This document shows positions 8,209-16,764 of a DNA stretch of 64,000 nt, one piece after another. Made by a program: the position numbers and the translations under genes. Under the pieces are notes generated by a model. The model did no database searches, had not been told where the DNA came from, and saw only the letters and a program-made list of their open reading frames with translations. The stretch spans positions 124,001-188,000 of the forward strand of contig JAEUWI010000002.1 of assembly GCA_016791475.1 (NCBI GenBank). Reading direction: 5' to 3'. Position 1 is the stretch's first letter. Each line of letters starts with the position of its first letter. This stretch comes from Candidatus Hydrogenedentota bacterium (GTDB lineage: Bacteria > Hydrogenedentota > Hydrogenedentia > Hydrogenedentales > JAEUWI01).

Positions 8209-11106
8209 GTGAGCCAGCGGCATTTCACGGTTCAGCGTTTCTATCGTTTCGCACTTGGCACGTATCTTTTCGTGCTGGTGCTGGCGCTCTACGCCGGCAC
8301 GAACGACCCCACGATCCATGTCAAGCACCTGCTTACGGCCTGGGCGGCGGGGCTCCTCGCGGGCAGCTACCTCCTCGTCGCATCGTTCCTGCGCATCCCC
8401 CTGCGCAGGCCGGCCGTCTTCCTGGAAGTGAGCCTCTGCCTGCTGGCCTTCTTCCTCATCAGTTCCCTCTTCTCCGAGTTTCGCGCCATCAGCCTGCTGG
8501 AGACCAGCCGATTCTTCTCCCTCTTCGCCCTGTACTGGCTGGCCACCCAGGTCTACGGTTCCACCGCCCAGGTTCTCCGCCTCTTCGCCGTTTTCTGCTG
8601 CGCGGTATTTTTCGCCGCCATCTATGCCGTCATGCAGGCCGCCGGACTCGATCCCTTTCCCTGGACCGACACCACCAGCGACACCTACACCAACCTCCCC
8701 GCGACCTACGGCAATCCGAACTTCGCGGCCCACGCGCTGATTCTCGCCTTTATCATGCTGGCCTGCCTCATTCGCTCCAATTTCCGCTGGGGCTTCTGGA
8801 TCGCGCCGCTCCTTTTCTTCCACTTCTACAGCACCGACCAGCGCGCCGGTTGGATTGCCCTTGCGGGGGCCGCCCTGCTGGTCGGTCTCGGCGTACTTCT
8901 CCTGCGCCGGCCCCGGCGTCCCGTGGCGCGCGTCGCGGCGCTTCTGGGCGTATTCGCCCTGTTGGGCGTAGCGGGACTCGGTGCGGCCATGTTCCTGGTT
9001 CACGCGCGCACGGGGCACATCTTTCCCCTCGATCTCTCCCTGCTCCTGCGCTATCAATCCTACGTAAGCGCCACCCGAATGCTCTTCGACGCGCCCATCC
9101 TCGGGCACGGCCCCGCGGTTTATGGCCTGGCCTACGCGCCCTACTGGACACCCTTCGAGCAAGCCTGGTTCGCCCAGGAAGTGCGGATGAACGCGCACGT
9201 GCACAATGATCTGCTTGAGATCGCCATCGACGGCGGACTCGCCGCCGCCGGGCTCTATCTGACCCTGCTCGTACTCGGTATGGCCTATGGGCTTCTTCTT
9301 GCGGCCCAGTCCAGCACCCCGGAACAGCGCCGTGTCGGTTTTACCTTCGCCGCGCTGTTTTGCGCCTTCGCCATCGACGGGCTCTTCGGCTTCAACCTCC
9401 GTGTGCCGGTTACCGCAGCCCTCTTCTTCCTGATGATGGGAACACTGGATGGAATCTGGACCGCGGGGCGACCGGTCCAAGTGCCGGCGCGGGCGCTTCG
9501 GCCCGGTCAGTTGTTTCGACTGGCCTTTCTGGCCCTGCTTGTCGTGTGCACCTGGTTTGAAACGCGGACCTTCGCCTCGGAGTACCACATGTACGCCGGC
9601 ATGAAAGCGCAGGGCAAAGAACAATACGAAATCGCCAGGGTGGAATTCGAAAAGGCGGGCAAGCTGGCCCCGTGGAACTGGCACTATGCCCGGCGGCTGG
9701 GCCTCGTCGCCCTGGATCAGGGAAAACTGGACGAAGCCCTGGCCAACTTCGATCGCGCCCTGGTATTGAATCCGCACTATGTGCTGACCCACCTGCCCAT
9801 GGCTCGCGCCAATTTGATGCTCGCCCAGCAGGCCGTCTCCGCAAAAGGTGCGGGGGCCGACGCGGCCATTGAAAAGTTAAATCTGGCCCGCGCCCATGCG
9901 GAAGCGGTGTTGAAGATTGCGCCGGACTTCCCCTCCGCCATCGACGTACTCGGGCGCATAGAGTCCATCGCGGCGATCATCAACCGCGATCACTCGGCGA
10001 GCCCGGATCCCGCGGTCCAGGCAAAGCACTGGGAAAACGCGCGCCAGTATCTGCGCCGCGCCATCGATCAGGGGCCGGAAAATTCCGGTGAGCTCTACCG
10101 CATGCTCATGCAGGTCGAGCTGGGGCTCGGCAATGTGGAAGCGGCCGAATCGGCGCTCATCGGCGCCATTGAGGTGGCCCCCGAGGATCCCAGCCACTGG
10201 CCCGCTTTCCTCAAATTCGCCCGCCAGCATAAACGCTTTGATCGCCTCCGTGACGTCCTCTTTCAGCAGATCGATCGCCTTCTGGCCGTTGAAACACCCA
10301 CCGACGAAGCGCGCGGGCAGTTGGCCACCGCCTATGGCTGGCTGGCTGTGGTTCTCGATACCGGCTTCGCCGATGTGCAGGGCGCGATGGATGCCTACAA
10401 TGGGGCCGTCCAGCATGGTCCCCTGCGTCCAGAACTCTGGAGCAATTTTGCCGCCTTCGCCCGAAAGAATGATCGCCTGGCGGATTTCAGCGGCCACTTG
10501 CGTGCATCCTGCGCCCGTGTTCGAGAGCAGGGCGGCAAACCGCTACCCCAGGTTGAGGCGGTCGACGCCGTCCTGAAAGATCCCGGGGCCCAATTGGACC
10601 AGGCAAGCCGTGTGCTCCTGGCCGGCGTTCGCTCCCATCCGCGCGACGGCGGACTATCCATAGGGGCCGCGTATCTCTGGGCCGCTCAAATGTTGCAGGA
10701 GGCCTACGATACCCTCGCCGCGCAAGGTGCGGCCCCCTGCGAAAGCGCCCTGAATCTCGGGGTTACGGCGGCGGGGCTGAACGAACTCTCCCTGGCCAAC
10801 ATCCTCTTCGAGAAGGCCATGGCCTGCCTCTCCGACGAGCGGCGCGCCTCCGCCGCGGTCCATTGGGCGGACACCCTCGTCCGGCTGAATCAGCGGGACA
10901 AGGCACTGGCCATTCTGGAGGAGGTCGAAGCGCAGTTTCCCGGTCATTTCGACACGCGCTGGGCGAAGGCGCGCACCCTCGTCCACCTGAAGCGCCCCGA
11001 TGAAGCACGCGTCATCTACGAATCCCTGCTGGGAGAAGCGGACCTGCCCCAGGAGGGAAAAAATCAACTGGAAGCCGAATTGAAGGCGCTTCAGCCCGCG
11101 AAATAG
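8209..11106 (+). CDS. O-antigen ligase/polymerase-like membrane protein fused to TPR repeats
   Basis: A 965-residue protein. The GTG at 8209 has ACAGGAG just upstream and gives the short N-terminus VSQRHFTVQRFYRF before the first membrane helix; longer versions read through GC-rich non-coding-like sequence. About ten to twelve transmembrane helices fill roughly residues 15-460. They include the Wzy_C (O-antigen ligase) landmarks YGNPNFAAHALILAF, the motif DQRAGWIAL, and HVHNDLLEIAIDGGLAAAGL before the C-terminal helices. From about residue 490 the protein is soluble and helical with TPR-type repeats (ARVEFEKAGKLAPWNWHYAR, LDEALANFDRALVLNPHYVL). The membrane part should join or polymerise lipid-linked glycans in the periplasm, and the TPR tail may dock partners. 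A long C-terminal TPR domain is common in such proteins outside the Proteobacteria. Confidence 0.9.
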   Translation: MSQRHFTVQRFYRFALGTYLFVLVLALYAGTNDPTIHVKHLLTAWAAGLLAGSYLLVASFLRIPLRRPAVFLEVSLCLLAFFLISSLFSEFRAISLLETSRFFSLFALYWLATQVYGSTAQVLRLFAVFCCAVFFAAIYAVMQAAGLDPFPWTDTTSDTYTNLPATYGNPNFAAHALILAFIMLACLIRSNFRWGFWIAPLLFFHFYSTDQRAGWIALAGAALLVGLGVLLLRRPRRPVARVAALLGVFALLGVAGLGAAMFLVHARTGHIFPLDLSLLLRYQSYVSATRMLFDAPILGHGPAVYGLAYAPYWTPFEQAWFAQEVRMNAHVHNDLLEIAIDGGLAAAGLYLTLLVLGMAYGLLLAAQSSTPEQRRVGFTFAALFCAFAIDGLFGFNLRVPVTAALFFLMMGTLDGIWTAGRPVQVPARALRPGQLFRLAFLALLVVCTWFETRTFASEYHMYAGMKAQGKEQYEIARVEFEKAGKLAPWNWHYARRLGLVALDQGKLDEALANFDRALVLNPHYVLTHLPMARANLMLAQQAVSAKGAGADAAIEKLNLARAHAEAVLKIAPDFPSAIDVLGRIESIAAIINRDHSASPDPAVQAKHWENARQYLRRAIDQGPENSGELYRMLMQVELGLGNVEAAESALIGAIEVAPEDPSHWPAFLKFARQHKRFDRLRDVLFQQIDRLLAVETPTDEARGQLATAYGWLAVVLDTGFADVQGAMDAYNGAVQHGPLRPELWSNFAAFARKNDRLADFSGHLRASCARVREQGGKPLPQVEAVDAVLKDPGAQLDQASRVLLAGVRSHPRDGGLSIGAAYLWAAQMLQEAYDTLAAQGAAPCESALNLGVTAAGLNELSLANILFEKAMACLSDERRASAAVHWADTLVRLNQRDKALAILEEVEAQFPGHFDTRWAKARTLVHLKRPDEARVIYESLLGEADLPQEGKNQLEAELKALQPAK

Positions 11107-11118
11107 CGCCTCGGACTC

Positions 11119-11130
11119 ACCCCGAAAGGG
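11119..11130. terminator. Small hairpin after the O-antigen-ligase gene
   Basis: CCCCGAAAGGGG forms a 4-bp stem with a GAAA tetraloop 12 bases after the stop. No T-run follows, so termination is only possible. Confidence 0.25.
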
Positions 11131-11132
11131 GA

Positions 11133-11516
11133 TCAGGAAAGTCGTTCAGGTCCAATTCCCGCCCGGAGATGCCACTGATACTCGTAGGTCAGTCGGCCAA
11201 GCCGGGTTACCTTGGGAATTTCCTTGCGTTGAGTCACCGTATAGCCCCGGAACCGAACCAGGTACCAGGCCCGCAGCCAGGACGAGGTTTTAGTTTCCGT
11301 AGTCTGCGACAATTGAAAATTGTCCAACCCGTGCTGCACGTCAATCTCCTGCCAGAGGGATAGTGATTGTCGCCCAAGGACCGTTGCGCCCCTGCCTGGG
11401 AGCGTACGATCAAAGGCTCTCTCTGGAGGAAAGAGCAAGAAGCAGGCCACCGGATAGTCCATCACGGAAGGCGCCAAAACCAACACAAACCGATTGGGCC
11501 GGGGTGAAAATCCCAA
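11133..11516 (-). CDS. Uncertain ORF of 127 codons in the gap between two large genes
   Basis: The region 11107-11613 has no recognisable gene. The best frame is this minus-strand ORF; an internal ATG would start MDYPVACFLLF. It contains tryptophan- and tyrosine-rich stretches (WLRAWYLVRFRGYTV, LTYEYQWHLRAG) that look more protein-like than a chance shadow, and nothing overlaps it on the other strand. I do not recognise a family. It may be real, the remnant of a longer gene, or chance. Codon use is less GC-biased at third positions than in its neighbours. Confidence 0.25.
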   Translation of the reverse strand: MGFSPRPNRFVLVLAPSVMDYPVACFLLFPPERAFDRTLPGRGATVLGRQSLSLWQEIDVQHGLDNFQLSQTTETKTSSWLRAWYLVRFRGYTVTQRKEIPKVTRLGRLTYEYQWHLRAGIGPERLS

Positions 11517-11613
11517 GAAAGTCGCGCAGGGCGCACGACGGAGAGTCCCGATTCTGGAATATCAAATTCCCATTTTGAGAATCCGCCCCAAAAATTCCAT
11601 CAAATCTAGACCG

Positions 11614-13455
11614 CTAGAGCATGATATTGTAATCGCTCACCTTCCGATACAGCGTGCTCCGACCGATGTCGAGCAACTCCGCCGCAGCCTTAATGTTGCC
11701 GTCGCAACGGCGCAGGGCTTCGCTGATCTGGCGCTTCTCGGCTTCCGCCAGACTCAGGAATGGTTCCCCGTCTTCCTGGTTCGTTGGACGTCCACCGTCC
11801 CGCTCCAGGTCCTCGGGCCGAATCGCGTCGTAACGGGCCACGACCATCGCGCGTTCCACCGTGTTCTTCAATTCGCGCACGTTACCGTTCCAGGGAAGCG
11901 TGTTGAGATACTGGAGGGCTTCCGGGCTGAATCCCGCGGTGCGGTAGCCCTGGCGTTCCCGAGCGCCGCGATGGAAATGCTCGGCCAGGAGTGGAATGTC
12001 GCCGCGCCGCTCCCGGAGCGGGGGGATGACGATTTCAAACATATTCAAACGGTGGTACAGATCGCGGCGAAACAGGCCACGCTCCACCTCTTCCTTGATG
12101 TCTTTGTTGGTGGCCGCAATGACGCGGACATTCACTTTGATATCGGCCTTGCCCCCGAGGCGCCGGAAGACACCCGTTTCGATGGCGCGGAGAAGCCGCG
12201 CCTGATTGGGCAGGCTCAAGTCGCAGAGTTCGTCGAGGAAGATGGTGCCCCCATCGGCTTCTTCGAAGACCCCCGTTTTCTGGCTATGTGCGCCGGTAAA
12301 TGCGCCGCGCTCATAGCCGAAGAGCTCGCTCTCCAGGAGTTCCGCCGGAATGGCGGCGCAATTGACCACGGTCAGCGGGGCCTCCGAGCGGGCCGAGAGG
12401 CGGTGGATAAGCTTGACCACCAGCTCCTTGCCCGTTCCGGTTTCGCCGAGTATGACCGCATTCAGATCGGAGCGGGCACAGTCCCGGGCGAGGGTACGCA
12501 CCCGGTTAATGGCGGGGCTGTCGCCGATGATGGCCGCGCCCTCCGCCGCGCCGGATACGAGCAGGGTATTTTCCCGCTCCAGCAGCTCCATCCGTTCGAG
12601 AGCGCGAAAGTAAGGGGCCGCCACTTGCGCCTGGGCAAGCAGAAATTCGAGATCCACTTCATCGTAAATGCGGTGGGGTGATTCCGTCTGCACCACCAGC
12701 GCGCCGATGGCGTCCTTCCCCAGTATCATGGGGGCCGCCGCCGTGGTGCGGATACCGGCGCCACCGTCTATCCGGCAACTCTCCGGAATCAGGACGCCCT
12801 GTTGTTGCTCCAGAATCTGTTTGACGGTACCCCGAATTGAGTACTTCGGCCCAAAGATCGATTCCGCCCGCCGGGGATAGAGGGAGAACCCGTTGTCGCT
12901 CGGATGATTCGAGGCGATACACACGGCGCGCGGCTCGAAGCGCTCGGTGATCCGCTGGACAAGGGCCGTAATCAGTCCTGACATCGTGCTGGCTTCGCTG
13001 AGCGCCCGGCCCAGGGTGAAGAGGTCCGCCAGGTCTTCCGCCGTCCTCGGGCGGCCCTGCGCCACCAGGGCAACCCGGTCCCGCGCCATGTAAAGGGGCT
13101 CGCCAATGACCAGCGAGCAGGTGGCCGGGGGCGAGTTGGGCGGCAGGGGGGTATTCATGCCCACTTCGCGTACACGGGTGACGAGGAAGATGGCGCTGCC
13201 GACGGCGACCTCGTCTCCGGCCCGGAGCACGGCCTGCGTCACGGGATCGCCGTTGACGAAGGTGGCGTTGCTGCTTCCCAGATCCGTGAGAACCACCGAA
13301 TCGCCGTCCAGCGTAACCTCACAGTGGCGCCGGGACACGAGGGGATCGCTTACTTTAATATCACACAGGATATCGCGTCCGAAGACAAGGGCGCTGGGTG
13401 TGACAACCCAGGAAGTGCCCTTGGCGCTCCCAGTTTTGGCGGTGATCTGGTACAA
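11614..13455 (-). CDS. Sigma-54-dependent activator with FHA, GAF, AAA+ and Fis-type HTH domains
   Basis: A 613-residue regulator. I place the start at TTG 13455 because GGAGG sits exactly five bases upstream; the frame also extends 14 codons to another TTG without such a site. Domains in order: FHA at about residues 5-95 (LVFGRDILCDIKVSDPLVSR, then DLGSSNATFVNG), a GAF-like sensor at about 140-290, the sigma-54 AAA+ domain at about 310-550 with Walker A GETGTGKE, the GAFTGA loop (ESELFGYERGAFTGAHSQ) and Walker B GGTIFLDE, and a C-terminal Fis helix-turn-helix (AAAELLDIGRSTLYRKVSDY). FHA domains bind phosphothreonine, so a Ser/Thr kinase probably controls it. It sits between the polymerase and transferase genes and is a likely activator of the polysaccharide locus. 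Confidence 0.95.
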   Translation of the reverse strand: MYQITAKTGSAKGTSWVVTPSALVFGRDILCDIKVSDPLVSRRHCEVTLDGDSVVLTDLGSSNATFVNGDPVTQAVLRAGDEVAVGSAIFLVTRVREVGMNTPLPPNSPPATCSLVIGEPLYMARDRVALVAQGRPRTAEDLADLFTLGRALSEASTMSGLITALVQRITERFEPRAVCIASNHPSDNGFSLYPRRAESIFGPKYSIRGTVKQILEQQQGVLIPESCRIDGGAGIRTTAAAPMILGKDAIGALVVQTESPHRIYDEVDLEFLLAQAQVAAPYFRALERMELLERENTLLVSGAAEGAAIIGDSPAINRVRTLARDCARSDLNAVILGETGTGKELVVKLIHRLSARSEAPLTVVNCAAIPAELLESELFGYERGAFTGAHSQKTGVFEEADGGTIFLDELCDLSLPNQARLLRAIETGVFRRLGGKADIKVNVRVIAATNKDIKEEVERGLFRRDLYHRLNMFEIVIPPLRERRGDIPLLAEHFHRGARERQGYRTAGFSPEALQYLNTLPWNGNVRELKNTVERAMVVARYDAIRPEDLERDGGRPTNQEDGEPFLSLAEAEKRQISEALRRCDGNIKAAAELLDIGRSTLYRKVSDYNIML

Positions 13456-13517
13456 CGGACCCTCCTTCTTCCCGTCTATCTTAGCACATCTACACAAATA
13501 GAATACACGCTACCATT

Positions 13518-13565
13518 CCGCTTGCCGCCACGGGAATGGGGTGCCGTTCCCGTGGCGGCAAGCGG
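13518..13565. terminator. Strong hairpin, 19-bp perfect stem
   Basis: CCGCTTGCCGCCACGGGAA at 13518-13536 pairs perfectly with 13547-13565 around a 10-base loop. It lies 60 bases upstream of the regulator's TTG start and downstream of the transferase gene, so it could terminate transferase transcripts or act as a leader structure. No T-run follows on either strand. With the next hairpin it is the main content of the 344-base gap at 13456-13799. Confidence 0.6.
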
Positions 13566-13722
13566 TGCCGTCTGAGATCCGAAATCCTGGCAGGTTTTCG
13601 CGCCGGGGAGATAGTGATGCCATCGGCGGGATTCGTGTCGGTTCCGGCGGCGGCGCGCGAGATGGCGACGCGCGTAAATCGACCTTGCGCCCCTCGCCTC
13701 ATCGGGGTACACGGGGGCCAAA

Positions 13723-13773
13723 CGCCGCGGGCGGGGAGGGAAAACCCGAAGGTCCCGCTCCCCGCCCGCGGCG
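13723..13773 (-). terminator. Strong hairpin, 16-bp perfect stem, after the transferase gene
   Basis: CGCCGCGGGCGGGGAG at 13723-13738 is perfectly complementary to 13758-13773 with a 19-base loop. It starts 27 bases past the transferase stop on the minus strand. The stem is almost pure GC without a T-run, so termination is likely but perhaps factor-dependent. Confidence 0.55.
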
Positions 13774-13799
13774 GCAATGTTGTTCGAACCGGTGGGAGT

Positions 13800-15248
13800 T
13801 CACGAGGCCCCGCGCCCGGCAAAGACGGCCCGGAAAGTCATGAAAAGAATCTTGATATCCAACCAGATGGACCACTGGTCGATATAGTTCAGGTCCAGTT
13901 CAACCCACTCCTCAAATCCGATGTTGTTGCGGCCGCTGACCTGCCAGAGCCCGGTCATTCCAGGGCGTACGCTCAAGCGGCGGCGCTGGCTCCAGGTGTA
14001 CTGTTCCACTTCAGAGGGGATGGGCGGGCGGGGCCCTACAAGGCTCATCTCGCCTTTCCACACGTTAAAAAGCTGGGGGAATTCATCCAGGCTGTACTTG
14101 CGGATAAAGCGCCCAAGACGGGTAATGCGCGGGTCGTTCGTAATCTTGAACACCGGCCCGTCCTGCTCGTTCAGGGCCATAAGCGATGCCTTGATCTCTT
14201 CCGCGTTCGTCACCATCGAGCGGTACTTTATCATCTTGAAACGGCGCTGGTTCTGGCCGACCCGTTCCTGTCGGAAGAAGATGGGCCCTTTGGAATCCAG
14301 CTTGACCAGCAAGGCCAGCAGGGCCAGCATGGGCGAGAGCCCCACAATCAACAGGCTCGAACCAATAAAGTCCACCGCCCGCTTCATGAAAACTTTCCCG
14401 TGCGCCTCCGGAATGGTGGAAAGGTTCAGCAGCGGTATGTCTTCCAGGTGCATCAGTCGGCTGGTGGCCACCCGCATGGGGAACAGATCCGCCACCATGT
14501 GAACCGGGAGCGCGGCCCCCTCGCAGAGGTGGGCGATGCTCTGAATTTCCTCATACCCGGAGCGGACCGGCAAGGCAATGTAGACCTCGTCCACCTCCCC
14601 GTTTGCGATCATGTCTTTCAACCGTTCGACCGAACCCAGAAAGGGTATGCCGGTGCCTTCCAGCAATCCGGCGCGATCCAGTTCCTTATCCAGAACCCCG
14701 ATGATGGCATAACCCAGCCCGGAGTTTTCCTGAAGTACCTCGATTAAATGGCGGCACCGCTCATTCGCGCCCACGATGACCGCGCGCTGCTGGTTATAGC
14801 CCAGATTGCGCAATTCATGAATGGCCAGACGAAGCCCAAAGCGGAAAACCAGCAGGAACACCAGCGTGAACAGGCAGAATACCACCAGAAAGGTGTGATC
14901 CAGCCCCTCCCGCGAATTCTCCGCATCGCTTCGAGTAAACAGCACCATGACGAACACGCAGAACACGCAGGCGTCGCCCACAGCCTTGGTTACCGTCGTG
15001 AGATAATGGACCACATCCTGGCGATTGCGCACCCCCCACAGATTACGCTCGACCGCCGCGCTGTACCAAACCAGAATGACCACGATGAGATAGGGGAGAT
15101 TCTGGAGGATGGGCGGCATCAGCGGTTTCGTCATCGGCGTCGACCAGTGAATGGCCAGCGCAAAGGCTCCCACAATGCAGCACGTGTCTAGAAACACCAA
15201 TACGGCAGGCGGCACAATTCGCTTTCGCGGTTTATTTGAGATCTCCAT
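13800..15248 (-). CDS. Polyprenyl glycosylphosphotransferase (WbaP/EpsL-like initiating sugar transferase)
   Basis: A 482-residue protein started at the ATG of MEISNKPRKR, with GGAAGG shortly upstream. Four or five N-terminal transmembrane helices (about residues 15-145) precede a CoA-binding-like Rossmann domain (RAVIVGANERCRHLIEVLQE). A further membrane helix then leads into the bacterial sugar transferase domain: GPIFFRQERVGQNQRRFKMI, KYRSM, LDEFPQLFNVWKGEMSLVGP, RPPIPSEV and PGMTGLWQVSGRNNIGFEEW. All catalytic-domain motifs are intact. Such enzymes start exopolysaccharide or O-antigen synthesis by moving sugar-1-phosphate onto undecaprenyl phosphate. The next gene upstream is a shorter paralog missing part of this domain. 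Confidence 0.95.
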   Translation of the reverse strand: MEISNKPRKRIVPPAVLVFLDTCCIVGAFALAIHWSTPMTKPLMPPILQNLPYLIVVILVWYSAAVERNLWGVRNRQDVVHYLTTVTKAVGDACVFCVFVMVLFTRSDAENSREGLDHTFLVVFCLFTLVFLLVFRFGLRLAIHELRNLGYNQQRAVIVGANERCRHLIEVLQENSGLGYAIIGVLDKELDRAGLLEGTGIPFLGSVERLKDMIANGEVDEVYIALPVRSGYEEIQSIAHLCEGAALPVHMVADLFPMRVATSRLMHLEDIPLLNLSTIPEAHGKVFMKRAVDFIGSSLLIVGLSPMLALLALLVKLDSKGPIFFRQERVGQNQRRFKMIKYRSMVTNAEEIKASLMALNEQDGPVFKITNDPRITRLGRFIRKYSLDEFPQLFNVWKGEMSLVGPRPPIPSEVEQYTWSQRRRLSVRPGMTGLWQVSGRNNIGFEEWVELDLNYIDQWSIWLDIKILFMTFRAVFAGRGAS

Positions 15249-15270
15249 GTCCCTTCCCTTGGGCCTTCCG

Positions 15271-16449
15271 CTAAACCGGGCTGTCCATCTTTGAAGCCTG
15301 ACCCCGATCATGGACCGGTCCGGCCAGGCTGATCTCCCCAGAAAGAACGTTTAACAACTGGGGTAGCTCGTCAATTCCATATCGTCTCAGGACACTGCCC
15401 ACCCGGGTCAAATTCTCCCCACCGGGTTCCCATGATGCTCCATGGGAAGTGCGAAATACAAGATCACTGAAAATAGCGCCGCCCGGCGCCCGCCGGGGGC
15501 GGCGGATCAGCAGGGGACCGCGAGAATCCACTTTGATGGCCAGCGCCACCGCCAGAAGCACCGGGGAGAGCACCACAATCAAAAGCAGCGACACACCCAT
15601 ATCCACCGCACGGTGCAGGGCAAACTGAGGGCGGCTGTCGGATTCTATCGAAAGGGAGAGCAGGGGGATGTCGCCCAGCCGGCTCAACTCGCTCGTGGCC
15701 ATGCGGAGCGGAAACAGATCCGCCATGAAACGGACCGGCACACCGACGCCTTCGCACAGGTGGGCCGCGCTTTGAATCTTTTCATAGTACGAGCGAACGG
15801 GCAAGGCGATGTATACCGCGTCGATCACCCGATTCACCAGAATCTTGTCGAGCTCGTCCAGGGCCCCGAGATAGGGGACGCCTCGGGCTTCGAGCATTTC
15901 CCGCCGCTCCGGCTCGATTTCCAGAAAGCCCTCAATGTGGTAGCCATATTGTTCGTTCGCGTGGAGAATGTCCACCAGCTTCTGCGTCCGCTCGTTGCTG
16001 CCCACAATGAGGATCCGCCGCGCGTTGAAGCCGCGCCGGCGCAGGTTCCACAGGCTCAGACCCAGGCTCAAGCGGAACAGGAGAAGCCCACCCAGCACGA
16101 AGATTCCAAATACAAACAGGAAGGTGCGGTTCAGTTCCTCGCGCTTAAAAAGGGCCACGATGAACACCGTGAAAAGAAACGCGGTGAAGAACGCCTTGGC
16201 CACGGAAAAAAGGAGCGCCACCAGGGCCTCGCTTCGCCGCGAGAGGAAGAGTCGCTGGTCGGTTGCCACCATGAACCACACGGTCACCAGCGTGAAATAG
16301 TAGGTGAGGTAGCTCTGGAAGATTTCGACCGTCACGGTCGGGGCGAGCAGCCAAATGGTGGCCACAAACACACCGGTGATACAACTCAAATCGAGGAGCA
16401 CGCGCATGATGGCGTTGAGGAATTCATGGCGTCTGGAATATAGGCCCAA
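15271..16449 (-). CDS. Truncated, probably inactive polyprenyl glycosylphosphotransferase paralog
   Basis: A paralog of the adjacent transferase (392 residues from TTG 16449, which has CGGGAG seven bases upstream; ATG 16407 is the alternative). The N-terminal membrane domain and Rossmann domain (RILIVGSNERTQKLVDILHA) match the neighbour closely. The catalytic domain starts normally (RAVDMGVSLLLIVVLSPVLL, KVDSRGPLLIRR), but FxQERVG is replaced by RPRRAPGG. The protein ends 14 residues after LPQLLNVLSGEISLAGP, so the PGxTGLWQVSGR segment is absent. A stop just after the SLxGP motif suggests a C-terminal deletion. It might serve as a regulatory or partner subunit of the intact enzyme 22 bases downstream, or be decaying. 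Confidence 0.8.
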   Translation of the reverse strand: MGLYSRRHEFLNAIMRVLLDLSCITGVFVATIWLLAPTVTVEIFQSYLTYYFTLVTVWFMVATDQRLFLSRRSEALVALLFSVAKAFFTAFLFTVFIVALFKREELNRTFLFVFGIFVLGGLLLFRLSLGLSLWNLRRRGFNARRILIVGSNERTQKLVDILHANEQYGYHIEGFLEIEPERREMLEARGVPYLGALDELDKILVNRVIDAVYIALPVRSYYEKIQSAAHLCEGVGVPVRFMADLFPLRMATSELSRLGDIPLLSLSIESDSRPQFALHRAVDMGVSLLLIVVLSPVLLAVALAIKVDSRGPLLIRRPRRAPGGAIFSDLVFRTSHGASWEPGGENLTRVGSVLRRYGIDELPQLLNVLSGEISLAGPVHDRGQASKMDSPV

Positions 16450-16468
16450 TGGAGGACTCCCGTGAGTC

Positions 16469-16515
16469 CACCGCAGCAATGCGGTGGCTGGGCGTTGCCG
16501 CCCGCCCGGACGGGC
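16469..16515. promoter_or_regulatory. Leader hairpins upstream of the truncated transferase
   Basis: Two small inverted repeats lie in the presumed 5' leader. CCACCGCA and TGCGGTGG (16469-16488) form an 8-bp stem around a four-base loop, and GCCCG/CGGGC pairs lie near 16500-16514. They are within 70 bases of the TTG start. I could not match them to a known riboswitch. Confidence 0.4.
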
Positions 16516-16603
16516 GAGCAATTACAAGCTTGAGACAAATCTCATGTTCAAATAATTCCCCGAGTACGACGAGTCGCCGGGGTGTACCGGAAGTATGGAA
16601 CTC

Positions 16604-16633
16604 ACTCTACTGCGAACGTTAGATTCCTGTCAA
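16604..16633 (-). promoter_or_regulatory. Promoter candidate for the two transferase genes
   Basis: Minus strand TTGACA (perfect -35) and TAGAGT are separated by 18 bases, about 155 bases before the TTG start at 16449. The remaining bases up to 16764 hold nothing else I can identify. Confidence 0.5.
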
Positions 16634-16764
16634 GAATTTACCGACGAATCCAGTGCCAATTCAAGCGCTGGCCCGTGCTTCTAAATCGAACAAATCGGCA
16701 ATACTGCTGAAATTGCCGCCGCGATTTCCCTTGATCGAGGCCTGTTTGACGAACACCATCCGTC

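Noticed and set aside
8128-9792. Minus-strand ORF opposite the O-antigen-ligase gene
   Set aside because: Low-complexity Gly/Glu-rich product antisense to a clearly membrane-spanning protein.
13567-13722. c-di-GMP (GEMM) riboswitch upstream of the sigma-54 activator
   Set aside because: A few GEMM-like words occur, but the conserved GGCAAACC and tetraloop-receptor features are missing.
13780-13800. TTCGAACC resembling a tRNA T-loop
   Set aside because: No acceptor, D-arm or anticodon stem can be formed around it.
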